A stretch of 64,000 bases of DNA, taken from Rotaria sordida (taxonomy: Eukaryota > Rotifera > Eurotatoria > Philodinida > Philodinidae). Positions 49,244-61,823 of the stretch are shown here, in pieces. Positions within the stretch are counted from its first letter, which is position 1. Each line of letters starts with the position of its first letter. The notes under the pieces are model-generated. The model made no database searches. It saw only the letters and a list, made by a program, of their open reading frames with translations, and was not told where the DNA came from. The stretch is taken from assembly GCA_905250125.1 (NCBI GenBank), contig CAJNOL010001233.1:1-64000 (forward strand), written 5' to 3'. Both the position numbers and the translations under genes were made by a program.

Positions 49244-51785
49244 ATAATTTGTTTTTCTTTTTTCTATTGTATCATTTTTTTCGCTTAGTCTTTTTGTTGC
49301 TGTTTTTTTTCTCTCTCCGACACTTTTCTTCGTTCTCGGTGTGTGTGCGTGTGTGTAGATTCTTACACATTTTCTTCTATTTACTAAGAAACAAGAAAGA
49401 AAAAGAAACTTAGATTTACGTGCGTTTCTGTTATCCTATGTACAAAATAAAACTTATTTCAGTTAAACAAGAAATCGTACTTATATGAGTAAACTTTCTC
49501 TTTCGTTTTTTTTTAAATGGAATAGACATCATTTATGATGCATATGTATTTGTCTCTTTTTCTTTTTTCTTTTTTTTGTCTTCTTGTCTTGTCTATGATT
49601 TGTCAACACATATAACAAACAAAGAAGAAAAAAAAAGCAGAAATATTGTCATATATATATATAGGTGATTTTTATTTTTTGCATGCTTTTGCAAGTGTTC
49701 TATAATTAGCTATAATTGAATGTAAAAAAGATGTCTTTGGTATCAATACTAAACTATTGATATACAAAAGTTTTTATTTCATGTTACAAAAAAAGTTTTC
49801 TTTTAAGAATGTAATTCGAGTTCAATGTCTACTAATTTATTTTACACATTATTTTATGCTCAGAAATTCTCAAGTTTTCTATATAGAACTTTATTTTCAA
49901 TTTTGAAAATAAGTTTGAGTTGAAATTAATTGATAGAAATCGCAGGTTTTTATAATAGATATCATTGGCATATAAATATAACTGTAATGTAAAATAATCA
50001 TTCGATGCAACGATGGTAAATAGATAAGATAAATTTTGTAGATAATTCCTCATCGATAGTGATGAAGACTCTCATTCATCAAATTTGTTAGATCACTTAC
50101 TCTGTAAAAATAAAGCGTCAAATAATAAATCCTACAAAAGGATTTATTAGATTCAGAAATTCGACATCAAACTTTCCTGAACCATTTTAAAATACATGCC
50201 AATTTCATAAATCCTTGCATGGCTATGAAGAATAACTAGATGATATTCAAGTTTCACTTGGCTGCAAAATCCAGTATGAAGTTTCGAAGGTTTTGTTGAT
50301 TGAATGTCGAAAATTCAAATCCATTTTAGTCGCAAGCTTCACTTTCATCCTCACTATTGTGTTATGTGCACGCGTGTCATATTACATTCTATTGACAAAA
50401 GTTTAAAAAAAGTATTTTTTCACTAAGGATTTACAATGATTTATAATTTTCGGCATTCTATTTTCAACATTGTCACGTTGGATATTTAGCTACTTTCTCG
50501 TTTCAAATGGTAATTGTCTCATCAGTTGTATTCACAGGTGTTGTAGATACATGAAAAGAGAGTGGTAGTCAACTTTTGTTGTTATTTTCGTTTTAATTAT
50601 CTTAAAGCTAAAAATAAAAACTAATTCCACAAAAACTTGTGTTTAGGTGACTTTTCGTGAGAAAGTAGAATATGAGATTGAAGGTCAAAGAACAGATGGT
50701 ATAGATTCAAACATGAAATTTCATTTTCATGTTTGTACGAGTATTCTTTGACTTTCCATTCTCAAGATTTTCATACCGAAAAACACGGACTTTCGATGCA
50801 TACGTTCAGAAAGAAGCAAGAAAAGAAAAAAGAACCCACAAAGAACTGCGCAAATGCGATACTGCGCACAGCATCAATAAGTCCTTCAAGTATTTATGAT
50901 AATAAATAGTAAACTTTTCACGTATTTATTATCTTTATAACCATCCAATGTTATATGACAATGGCAAATATCAAAAAAGGGTTTGAAAAAAAATTTGATG
51001 TACGATTTACTATTCTACGACTTTGTTTTCACAGTGTATACTAGTCTCTTCAACTATATCAGCAAACGAAATTGTCAAAAAGAAGTTCATACTTATAATT
51101 GATTTTGCATAATACGATCGAATTGAATGATAAAACGTTAATCTTCATGAATCGAGTATTTTTTGCATAAATACATATAAAAAAGCATCACTCAAAAACC
51201 GTTGTTTTCATTCTGCATCCCAAAAATACTTTGTTTTCAATAAAAGTTTTTTCTTTTGAAGTTTTTGCACAAAAAAGCACTTACATATTGGCATAATTTC
51301 TAAAAATAGAATATTTTGTTATTGTTTGTAATTGACATTGTTCGTTTTTTTTTCAATTCTTTCGTTCCAAAAAGCTGTGTGCTACACAAACAATTGTTAG
51401 ATGACGATAATAAAACAGAATCGAGCAAACAGAATAACCATCACAACAAAAAGAAAATCGAAGTTTGCTTTTTACATAGTTATTATGAGAGCATGACACC
51501 TGATATTCTTTCCTTTTCTTTTTCGTCAGTTTATTCATAATCAGTATCATAGAACTGAGTGTTTATAAAACATTCGATCTATTAATTTGTCTTCTTCTGT
51601 CATAATTTCATTCTGTTAAAGTGTCATATGTAAGAAAAGCAAATATATATAATATTCTTTATCATTCAGAATAAATAATATACGTCTTTTACACACAGCT
51701 GTCACATTGCCCTGAAGTATTATAAAAAGATAAAAGAAAAAAAAAATTTTCTTGATCATTTCGTATAACAACTCAAGAGAAAACA
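49244..51785. other. Intergenic region between RBM25 and the CAP gene
   Basis: No gene is supported. It begins with pyrimidine-rich 3' flanking sequence of RBM25 and a probable poly(A) signal, AATAAA, near 49446. It contains a perfect small hairpin at about 50127-50152 (AATAAATCC...GGATTTATT) and a longer foldback at 50638-50787. The rest is AT-rich with nothing recognised. Confidence 0.55.
50638..50787. repeat. Hairpin-forming inverted repeat of about 150 bp
   Basis: The left arm GTGTTTAGGTGACTTTTCG continues to GAAGGTCAAAGAAC and TTCAAACATGAAATT. The reverse complement of the right arm has GTGTTTTTCGGTATGAAAAT, GAAAGTCAAAGAATAC and ACAAACATGAAAATG. The loop is only a few bases, so the transcript would form one long imperfect stem. 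It could be a tiny MITE or a small-RNA precursor; nothing else supports either. Confidence 0.6.
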
Positions 51786-52737
51786 ATGAGTGGTACTACT
51801 AACTCATCATCAACACATGACACTAGTGGTCGTGCTCATTATAAGGCAACAAAAACAGTGACAGATCCTGATGGGAAGACACATACTGAAACAATCGAAA
51901 TGTTTGACGATGATGCGGTCAAGGTAAGTTTACTTTATAGTAACAGATGTTATTATTCTTATCATTTTTCAATATTTAACATTAGTTTATGCGAGATTTA
52001 CGTTCCAATCGTAATGATGTACCTGATTTAGATCGATTTGGATTTCGTCCATTGATAAATCCGACAAATTTTTCTCAATTAGAACAACATAGTGAACAAA
52101 ATATAAAATCATCAAGACCATCATCTTCATCAACAACAGAAATACCAAGTTCTAAAAGTTCGAATGTTAGCCAAAGTAATAATGAATTTTTACAAGAATC
52201 ATTACAAATACATAATGAATTAAGACGACGTCATGGTGCTGAACCTTTACAGTTAAATGATGATCTATCAAAATTAGCTCAAACATGGGGTAAATGAAGG
52301 AAAAAAAATTATTGCAAATATTATTATGCATCTTAAATTTTTTTTTAGCTAATCATTTAGCATCGACTGGAACACTGATACATAGTAAAACAAAATATCG
52401 AAATGTTAATGTTGGTGAAAATCTTCGTTGTCAATCATGGCCAATTACAGGTTTCTTTTCTCTATATTACTCTTTTTTTTTCTTTTCTTTAAACCATATT
52501 TTTTATTTAGGTAAAGAAGCGACAGAATCATGGTATAATGAATATACTAAATATGATTATCATAATCCTTCATATCAACCTGGAACTGGTCATTTTACAC
52601 AAGTTGTATGGAAAGGTTCACAAGAAGTTGGTTTTGCAAAAGCACAAGGTACATCAATGAATTTTGCTGTAGCTATGTATTATCCACCAGGAAATTATGT
52701 TGGTGATTTTGATAGAAATGTGTTGCCTCCATGTTAA
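51786..52737 (+). CDS. CAP-superfamily protein, GAPR-1/GLIPR2-like
   Basis: Four exons (51786-51923, 51986-52289, 52349-52450, 52511-52737) give about 257 residues from MSGTTNSSSTHDTS. The first 100 residues are polar and Ser-rich with no signal peptide, which points to an intracellular GAPR-1-type protein rather than a secreted SCP/venom allergen. The CAP domain begins FLQESLQIHNELRRRHGAEP, continues LAQTWANHLASTGTLIHSK, NVGENL and TESWYNEYTKYDY, and has the CAP1 motif GHFTQVVWKGSQEVGF and CAP2-like AVAMYYPPGNYVGDF, ending FDRNVLPPC. Human GLIPR2 ends similarly (F-x-x-N-V-L-P-P). Mammalian GLIPR2 is a Golgi-associated membrane-binding protein that restrains Beclin-1. The BET1 gene ends only 59 bp away on the other strand. 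Confidence 0.9.
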
Positions 52738-52796
52738 AAAATCTGTCATTTTTTTGCTTTTTATTATTATGTAAATATTCATATTTATTCGGACTA

Positions 52797-53165
52797 TTAT
52801 TTAGTAAAAGAATAAATTATAAGAAAAATGAATAGAGAAAAAAGTATTAAATATAAATACATTTTCCACCAACCAGCTTGAGATAGTAGTTTCACACGAT
52901 GATGTGCTTGACCAATTAGACTACTTGTAAGATTCATAATTGTTTGATATTTCTAAATAATAAAAACAATTTCATCATATCAATATGAAGTCTATTATTC
53001 AATTTAAACCGTTAAATCAGCATTTTGACGTTTAATTTCATCACTAATTTGTACTGTTATATACTTAAGTTTTTTAACTTTTGAACAAAGTTGTTCAGTT
53101 TGATTTTCAACATAAGAATTATTTGTATGTCTTGAATAAATATTCGAAAATCGTACATCAACCAT
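52797..53165 (-). CDS. BET1: BET1 Golgi SNARE (Qc-type)
   Basis: Two exons, 53010-53165 and 52797-52952, joined across a 57-bp intron, give 103 residues. The start is MVDVRFSNIYSRHTN; the SNARE helix includes LCSKVKKLKYITVQISDEIK, then RQNADLTKYQTIMNLTSSLI. The membrane anchor (WWKMYLYLILFSLFIFLIIY) ends the protein. From the QN of RQNADL to the LFSLF of the anchor it aligns with vertebrate BET1 without gaps, as far as I recall that sequence. BET1 is a tail-anchored SNARE for ER-to-Golgi vesicle fusion, acting with syntaxin-5, GOSR2/membrin and SEC22. The N-terminus is shorter than in vertebrates. It converges tail to tail with the CAP gene, 59 bp between the stop codons, so their 3' UTRs probably overlap. 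Confidence 0.9.
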
Positions 53166-53863
53166 TTTGTATCAATCTCAATAATAAATTGAACATATAC
53201 AAATAAGATATATGATGACATTAAATGCGCCACGTCATAACTTTTTTTGTCATGATGATTCATTATTACAAAATCATTTTTATTACATAAGCTCTCTTTC
53301 TCAACTTCATATAATAGAGAATAATAACAAAAAAAAAAAACAAAAATTTAACCACACGTCTAACAACAAACAGTAGTAGTAATTAATAGTAATTAGTAAT
53401 AATAGTAATAATTGCCGAAGAGAAAAAAAAAACAAGAAAACAAAATTTTGAAATATGATTATCGTTCGAACAAGTAAATCGCAACAAAAAGAAAAAGAAA
53501 AAGGGAGGAGAATGCTATACAAGAAGAGCACACAAATGAGATATCTTCATCCTTGTTTTCAAAAACAGTTATCATCACAAAAAACTTAATATGAGAGAGA
53601 GAAAAAAAGAAGAAGATGAAATTCATAAACAAAACAAAACGTCTAATTGCTATATAATTTTTTTCTTTTTATTGTCTATTATATTTCGATACGAGGAATG
53701 TCATAATGCTGACCAGCAGCATTCATTTAATCAGTGACAATATTTTACTGTTCACATAAGTAACAAAGGACGGATAATTACAACTGTCAATAGAAGATTT
53801 GTATTCATTCACAGTAGGAAAGAAACAAAGTTCGTAATTTTATTTTTTTTGTTTTATTTTATT

Positions 53864-56800
53864 TTATTTTCCACCACTACCACCAAATAATCTTCGTTCT
53901 TTTAATTTTGTCATACTTGATGAACGTAATCGATTTCCACTATGAGCTGGATGTTGGAATGATGTTGGTTGTTGAGCTAGAAGTCGTTCACGAATTCGAT
54001 CCAAATCAGCATGTTTAAGTTCTTTTAATTTCATTTTTAAATGATCACGATCTTTACTTGATTTTATACCCATAGCCTATGATAAATAAATTAAAAATAA
54101 AATTCAATCATTTGTTTTTTTTCTTTACCTTCATTTTGGCGCTATCAAGTAATAAAAGTTTTTCACCATCAATATTTCGACTAAGAAATATTGGAATAAA
54201 TGATGCCATTTCTTGAGATGTTAACCATTGAATACATTGATCGGATGTCCAATCTTTTACTTCAACAAACTTCAAAAAACAAAACATAACATAAAAAAAT
54301 TTTCAAATAGTTGATGGTGGTTTTTTTTACTTCATCAGTAACAACATTATTATTTTTATTGTTTATTGAAGGATCTAAATACAGAATAAATTATCTTAGA
54401 TCATATTAAACTTAATGAGAATTAAAAAAGGAAAGTTTATTATTTAGATCTCCGTTTCATGTTAAACCTTAACTGCATTATGACTCTAAGACTTGGTCAC
54501 ATTAGAATCTGGCATTGTCTGGCTAAGCGAACCTTATTTTAGTTTTAGAAATATATGTTTATCTATCTATATATATATATATATATATTGTGATGGAGAA
54601 AACTTAAAAATCGATACTCCGATAAAACTTACTACCTAAGGTTCATCGTAGAATCTTTTATTTTTTTCACATAGAGTAGATTGTCAAAATGAACCAATAG
54701 CAGAATCATGCGCCCAAAAGGCAAAACTATCTGTATTTGAGCATTTGCTTTCTCTTTCGTTATATTATTATGCATTTCATTTTATTGAGTGAAAATATTA
54801 TTTTCATAACCAAAACTTCAGAAAAAAAGATTAAATATTTTGTGAAAAATGTTTATTTTGTATCTATCTGAATTGCGAGCTCTCATATTTTATGGATTTG
54901 TTCAATATCATAAATCTACTAGAATGGTAGATGATTATGATAACATTCTTCATGTTCAAAATAACATTTAATGTTAATGCATATTTAATCTGATAAAAAG
55001 CACTTTATTTAAATATTGTATCAGTGTACATATCTTCAATTATAATCTATAAATATCATCAAAACGATCCGTTATATCGATTCTTGAATATTTTATAAAA
55101 GAAAACAAAAATCTGCATCTACACTCACAGAAATAGTTTGAAAAAGTTTATTACCTGAGCCGTCTTCAGTGATATGTTCAGGTAATTTGTAACAAGTTTG
55201 CTTAGCATAATAAATAAACTTCCATTGAGCCTCATCTCATTTAAAAATATTCCGGCAATTTTGTCTAAAGATATGTAACGAGTTCAGCTTTCAAATTAAT
55301 TTTTTATAAAACACAAAAGAGAATGAATATTTCATCTAAATTGTGGAATTCAGATTCCTCTCTTATCAATAGGTTCCTGCAACCAAATCCCATTCATATG
55401 TAAAGAACATGACTAAAACCCTCTTATTTAACGAGGGACCTATCCAACCGCTACAATCTGTTTGGGCTCGTATTTCAATAATAAGCAAGGTTCATCATTT
55501 CGATAAAAGTTGTACTAGTGTTCGTGCCTGTAAGCTTTTCTTCTCGAGTTACGGTCATTTTACTGGATTTTCAGCATATTGCCGGATATAACAGAGCGAA
55601 TTGAAATGAGAAGTTTTCGCCTGAAATTATACTAAATAATTTATCTCACAGTACTTGTTATATTCTGAAAATTTCAATTCAAAAGGATAAGCTTTTCTTC
55701 AGATATGAAATACCTAAAAGATGGACTATTTTGTGAGATTTTATGAAAGTCATGTTTTTTGCAAATATATTATCTCAAAGAAGAAGCATTCTTTTGAGCT
55801 GCAACTTCTACGATATAATAAATACCATGACATATGTTCTTTGAGAAATATTTCAGACGGAAACTGCTTAGTGCAACCTTTTTCCTTATATCCTGCGATA
55901 TGCTAAAAACTGAGTAAAATGATCATAACTCGCGAAGACTTAACGGCATGAATTTTTTTTTTGAACTTTCATCTAAACTATAATTCGCACTCATAAACAA
56001 AATATGAGTTCCAACACAAGATAGCAATTAGATGAATTGTCTTGTAAGAATACAATAGTTCAGTCGTTTTGCACTTGTTAATTCTATTGAGATTTGAATA
56101 TCTCTATTGTCTTGCTTACAGCATAATATAATGAATCTCTTCTTAAAGTTTGATTAGTTTTAGAAGTATAATTCAATAAACTTTATTAATAATCATACTT
56201 GTAGTTTGTTGTTCTATTGATGGAATTTTTGAATTTGAATTTTTAATTTCAACATCATCATTTTGCTGATTCGAAGCTTCATCAAGTAATGGATTCGATA
56301 AACGTTTTGATGGTAAATTCCTTGGACGTGTCTTAGCTATTTGACTTTTATCCATTTGTATACTATGATTAAGTATTGGACTACGATCAACTTCAAAATC
56401 AAGTTGATTATTTAATTTATTATTTGTATTATTATTATTATTATTATAATTGTTTGAGATTTTTTCTAATGATGTTGAAGGTAGTCGAACTGACGATGTT
56501 CCTGATGTATTTCGACTTGGTGGACGTTCAGGAGCTATTAAATGTTGACCAGAACTTGTACGCGATCGAATCGGTATACGTTCAGGTATATCGGGTGGAC
56601 GTATTATAACAGATTCGCTACTTGTACTTGGTAATTTAGTACTACGTGTTAAACATGAACTATTATCTATGATTCGTTCAGGATTTATCATTGAATTAGC
56701 CATAGCTTTTTCAAGTTCTTCAATCTAAAATAAATTTTTCTTATGAAAAATAAATATTAGCAAAAAAAACTAGAAATAACAAACTTTTTTTATTAATTCC

Positions 56801-59383
56801 AAAATTCGTTTTTGTTGTTGTTCAGTTTTGTCTACTTGTTGAGTTTGTTGTTCTCGTAATTCTGTTTCACTAAAAAAAAAAGAAAAAAAGAAATTTAATG
56901 AAGAATCATTTATCCGATATGACTATTAAAATTTTTCCTTTCCTATACGCAAAACTCCTTTTATTGTTTTCTTTTGCTTTATAGCAAACACAAAAAGCAA
57001 CAAAAATAATATATGACTTATTTTTGCTAACCTTCACCTAATTACGTACATAATTTGATTCTTTTATTTCAAAGATAAATAAGAATAAAAAAAGATTATT
57101 CATTAAGGAATAGATTTTTTGTTTTTACATACCGATCTTGCAATTCTTTAATTAATTTTTTAGCTTTTAAATATTTTTCTTCAATATGTTCGAAATCTTT
57201 TTTCGTTTGTTCATAGATTTGCTTAAAACAAAAAAAAAATTTAATTCATAAAAGAATAAATCAAAAGAATAAAAAACAAACTTGATAATATTCTTTTTCT
57301 TTTTCAATATTTGCTAAAGTTTTTTCTAATGATTCATAACGTTGTTTAAGTATTTCAAATTCATATAATTGATGAGGTTCTTCTTTAGATTGTTTGTCGG
57401 TCATGGACCATATTTGCTAAAAAGAAAAATTATATTTATAATTTTAATGAATAAAACAAAAAAAAAAAAGAAATTTTTTTTCTGATTATTCAAAATACTT
57501 CATAATTCTTTTCATGTGCTTTAGCTAATTCATGATGATGATTTGTTGTTATAATATTTTCATCAAGTTTATCTTGATCAATATTATCATTTAATTCTAA
57601 ATTTGAAAAACCATCGTCATTTAAATGTCGATCATTATATGTATCATGATGATGTTGTAATGCTCTTGACATTTCATTACGTTCTTGATCCATTTGTAAT
57701 GATTGTTGAATAAGACGAAGAATTTCAGAATTTTCAACATCTTTTTCACGACCAATTACAAATCTTAATTATTAATTCGAAATTATGAACAATAAAAAAT
57801 TAAAAATAATAACACACTCAAATAATTAAAAACCTTACCGAACTAAACCTGATGTTGCTTTAAGTACATTTGTAGCATATGTATGTGTTACACCAACAAG
57901 TGAATGATCATCGACTTCAATTATTTGATCACCTATTTGTATTCTAGAATAAAACAAAAAAATAGGCAAAGGTTATAACAGCAACGTTTCAGATTTCTTA
58001 TCTGCGAAGTTACGTAGAGAGAACGAGGGAGAAAATTAATGGCGTAACCAGACGGGGAGCTCAGCATCTTTCTTCCTCATCAACTATTGAGCTCCACTTA
58101 AAAATGACCTTGACACTCTTCTATACACATGGTTAGGGGATTGAGCTCCACTATAACTTTCTTTCTGGTAACGTCATTAAAGCCAATGTTAAACATTACA
58201 GCTTTTATCACATATTCTTCATCAAGAACTATAACAGACACAAGTGTCTGTCTGTCATATTTTCTAGAAAGTGTCCATGATGACATTCTATGTACTTGAT
58301 ATGACTAAAAGCTCTTACAAGAGCCTCTACAGAATTAATGTATTAATATAATAGAAATACATTCTACTTGAATAAAACTTAAGCGCACTGTTTTATGTAA
58401 TTCAAATAATATAAAATTATATTAAAATCAAGTCTGAAGAAGACTATTTTTTTATTTTAAAGAGATTCTTATAGAAACTCCTTATGAAATCAATAATGCT
58501 TGTAAACAGAAGTTAGCATTTTCTCATGTCTGGAGTAAAATACTTTTTCCTATAACTCCTAATATGGTTGTATAATGTACTATTAATTCGTCTCATAGAT
58601 CATGATATATAGAAACATCTATGAAGATTTGTAAGATATCAATCTTCTTCATTTCTTGACATCTCAGTACTTATTAGCAATTATGTTTGACAAGAAGCAA
58701 AAAGTCATAAAACATACCGTCCATCTAGGGCAATAACACCTTGAGGATTAAGTGATTTAACAAATATACCCAATTTTTCTAAGCCACTATCAGCACCAAC
58801 ACCCATTCCCAAAACACTAAAATAAAAATATTCAATTTCAATAATTTAGTGTTATATGATAATATACCTTATTCCAAGACCATCAGGTCCTACAAAAAAA
58901 AAGATAAAAAATAATTTTACAAAAAAAAAAATGCTGTAGAAGATTTAACGACAAATACCTTTTTCAATTTCAACATTGAAAACATGCATTTTCTCGATTC
59001 GTTTTTCTAATTCATATTCAGCTGATGCTGAAAAAGGATCAATTTCATCATTTCGTCTATTATATTCACTTGGTGAATATGTTGGATATACCTAAATTTA
59101 ATTTATGAATATTTTAATTTATTCTAAAATTCTTTTTTTTCATACTCGAATTGGTGCATTACTAAATTTAACACGTCTAGTTCCATTTGGTGATAATGTT
59201 AGATCATCATTATTATCATCATTCATTTCTGGTATACCTGGCTTTTCATAAAAGATTGGTGATGATGATGTACTACTAGGATGAACATAATCAGGATCTA
59301 AATACATATATATATATAAATTAAATAATCAACAAAAAAGAAAATAATTTTTTACTATTTAGCATTGGATTTTCAATCCATTT

Positions 59384-59416
<33 letters not shown>

Positions 59417-60745
59417 TTGTTGCTGTTGTTGTTGTTGATCTTGAATAAAATGATTATTTTCATGTTTTTCTTCATCATTTATTGATGATAATTGTTGTGT
59501 ATCATTTTCTTGAAATGATAATTTTGGTAATGAACGATCAATTGCTGTTGGTTTAATAAATATTGTATTAAGATGATCCATACGTTTAAGAATATTTGAT
59601 GGTAAAATAGATGCAACAATACGATTAGCTATTTCTTCATTAGATGGTTTTGATATATTATTTATTGAATCATTTTCATCACGTTGATGTTTTTTTAATT
59701 GTTCAATAGCATCAGCTGGAAAATCATAATGTTGATCAGAATTTATTTGTTTTCGATTAACCATAGCATAATGAACATCATCATTTATAATTAAAGAAGT
59801 CGATGGTAATGATGGTAGTACAGTTCGATGAACTGGAATTGTTATAAATGATCGATCAGAATGTGTAGGTGAAGATGAAGATGATGCACCAATAAATTGT
59901 ACTGGGATTTCACGAATACGATTTGTATTAGAATCGAGATTTTTTGATAAATGTTCAATTTGTTGCAGTTGTTGTTGTCGATGATCAATAATAAGATCAG
60001 GTATATGTTCTGTATTTATTTGTGGTATAATTATTTTTTGTTTATCATGCATAAAATCTGGTTGATATGTTTCATCAATGTATTGTTCATTTTGTCTTAT
60101 TGGTTTTGTTGCTGTTGTTAATGAAATTGTCGTACGTGCTGCTTCTTCTTCTAATGTTTGAAACATTTCTCGTGCTTTACGAAAACGCATTGTATGATCT
60201 TCATTTGAATTATTATTTATTGTTGTTGTTATTGTTGTAGATGAATTTTCATTCATTGTTAATGATGACATACCATTACGCATTGCATTCATATTTGATT
60301 TATTAATATCAAGTATACGTGGATTTGATAAACTTCGACTACGTTCAATAATTGTTGATGATGATGTTGTTGCTAATGGTAATAATGGTATTGGTGGTGA
60401 TAATGAATTTTCATCAGCACCGTCAGCTATACCACGTGTTGGTGATGTAAGATCTTGATGATGATTACAATAACGAGATCGATGTTCTCCAGGTTTTAAA
60501 TCATTCAATGTTAAAGCATATTGAGTAAATACACTACGTAATCTACTCACATGACCGATATATTTATTAGTAGTATTTGAATTGTTACTGTTGTCATGAT
60601 TATTATTATTTGCTAATGTACGACTATGATGAATTGTTGTATTATTATTAGAATCTGCTGTTGGCGAATCAACGATAAGATTTGATGCCGATTCAGTATG
60701 GGTAAAAAGAGAAGGTACAGCTGGTTGGATGAGGATGTCCGCCAT
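53864..60745 (-). CDS. PPP1R9A: Neurabin/spinophilin (PP1-targeting actin scaffold)
   Basis: Large gene starting [16 protein letters not shown] at 60745, roughly 1000 residues over many exons. The long first exon is Asn/Ser/Thr-rich, with [10 protein letters not shown] in the region that binds F-actin in neurabin, and a run of aspartates near its end. The next coding exon has [24 protein letters not shown] is an RVxF protein phosphatase 1 docking motif. The PDZ domain (57.8-59.0 kb) has [18 protein letters not shown], then [20 protein letters not shown] and [11 protein letters not shown], strikingly neurabin-like. Coiled-coil exons follow (56.7-57.7 kb), then a Ser/Pro-rich linker, then a C-terminal SAM domain at 53.9-54.3 kb ([16 protein letters not shown], then [20 protein letters not shown]) and a basic tail. 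The protein tethers PP1 to actin at synapses or cell junctions. An intron of about 1.8 kb (54.38-56.2 kb) holds foldback copy C, and one of about 760 bp (57.96-58.72 kb) holds unrecognised sequence with repeated TTGAGCTCCACT. Confidence 0.93.
54562..54588. repeat. (TA)n microsatellite
   Basis: Run of TA dinucleotides preceded by CTATCTATCTATA, within the large neurabin intron. Ordinary simple repeat. Confidence 0.85.
55430..56043. mobile_element. Foldback element, family GAGGGA, copy C (in neurabin intron)
   Basis: The left end is GAGGGACCTATCCAACCGCT. The arms share CTCGAGTTACGGTCATTTTA on the left with CGCGAGTTATGATCATTTTA on the right (reverse complement), and TTTTCAGCATATTGCCGGAT with TTTTAGCATATCGCAGGAT. 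The central strand TTTGCAAATATATTATCTCA matches copy A's TTTGCAAACGTATTATCTCA. No coding frame. It is intronic, in the neurabin gene. Confidence 0.78.
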
Positions 60746-61584
60746 TTGCTCTTTTCTCCTTTCTGTTATCGTAATTTTCTTTTCCTTCGTTGCTTTCTTG
60801 TATTTATATCACGGTTGCTAATGCTTGCTGCCTGTCGTAATATTTCTCGTTTAGTTACTAACAACCGTCCCACCTATCAATCACTAATGGTATAGTTTTA
60901 TTCTTTGTTCTTGAAGATATTGATGCCAATAACAATAAATGATAGTTAACTGATGCATTAGAAATAATAATATTAATAAAGACAAGAGAGATTTTAAAAA
61001 AAGAAAAATCAAAGACTAAATGAATATCTAAATATAGAAAAAAAGAGTAGAATGTAAAAGAAAAAAAAACTTCTTTTTCCTGATAACTATCGAAGAGAAA
61101 AAAAAAGGTCAATTGTAAAAGAAAAGATGTTTATCGGAAGATAGATGAGGCACACTATTGACATTCTACCCTATCACATACAAAAAAAAAGAAAAAAAAA
61201 AGAAAGAATACCGACCAGTGGACTAGTCTTGATTGTATATTTACAATGGAGGGACAAAGAAAGGAATGAACAAATGTTCAAGGACAACAAACGACAATGA
61301 TCAGAAGAAAAAACCAATCATATTTATGCTCTTTAAGACAATTAGGAAGAATGAAAAAGAATAAAGAGGTATCGATTACATTGTTGATGTATTACAGATG
61401 ATACATTCATTCGAAAGCCAAATAAAAAAAAAAAAAAAAAGGTCGACAATGAACGGACATCCGTCTGACCATAATCGATCGATCGAATTGCCGTCAGCGA
61501 CCACTAATACGTATTAGAAAAGAAAAAAAATAAACATGATAGCTAATTTGTTGAATAAGAGCGCCAATCATGAAATTTTTTTAC

Positions 61585-61680
61585 TGACGTCAGATTCATA
61601 CGACCTCTACCTATAAAAAGTCAATTACGTGTCAATATTTGCAATACGGTTTTTAAGTAATCATCATTCAGTTCAGATTA
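61585..61680 (+). promoter_or_regulatory. Putative promoter: CRE palindrome, TATA box, initiator-like site
   Basis: A perfect 8-bp CRE (TGACGTCA, 61585-61592) is followed 19 bp later by a TATA box (TATAAAAAG, 61612-61620). About 45-55 bp further on comes TCATCATTCAGTTCAG, which is initiator-like. Downstream, AAAGGTAAAGAG near 61778 would be a good 5' splice site, so the transcript could begin with a non-coding exon and continue past the window. Inference only; no coding exon follows here. Confidence 0.35.
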
Positions 61681-61782
61681 TCTATAGCAATATTTTCTGT
61701 TCTGAAGAAGAAGAAGAACAGAACACAAAAGAAAAAAGCAAACTATTGTTCTTTGCAAATAAAAATTAATTTTTAAAGGTAA

Positions 61783-61783
<1 letters not shown>

Positions 61784-61820
<37 letters not shown>
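61784..61820. repeat. (AG)n microsatellite
   Basis: Nearly uninterrupted AG dinucleotide run, downstream of the putative promoter block. Confidence 0.9.

Positions 61821-61823
<3 letters not shown>

Noticed and set aside
58098-58286. 62-residue minus frame in the neurabin intron
   Set aside because: It looks somewhat protein-like ([12 protein letters not shown]), but has no splice fit with the PDZ reading frame and no recognised family; the flanking exons join correctly without it.
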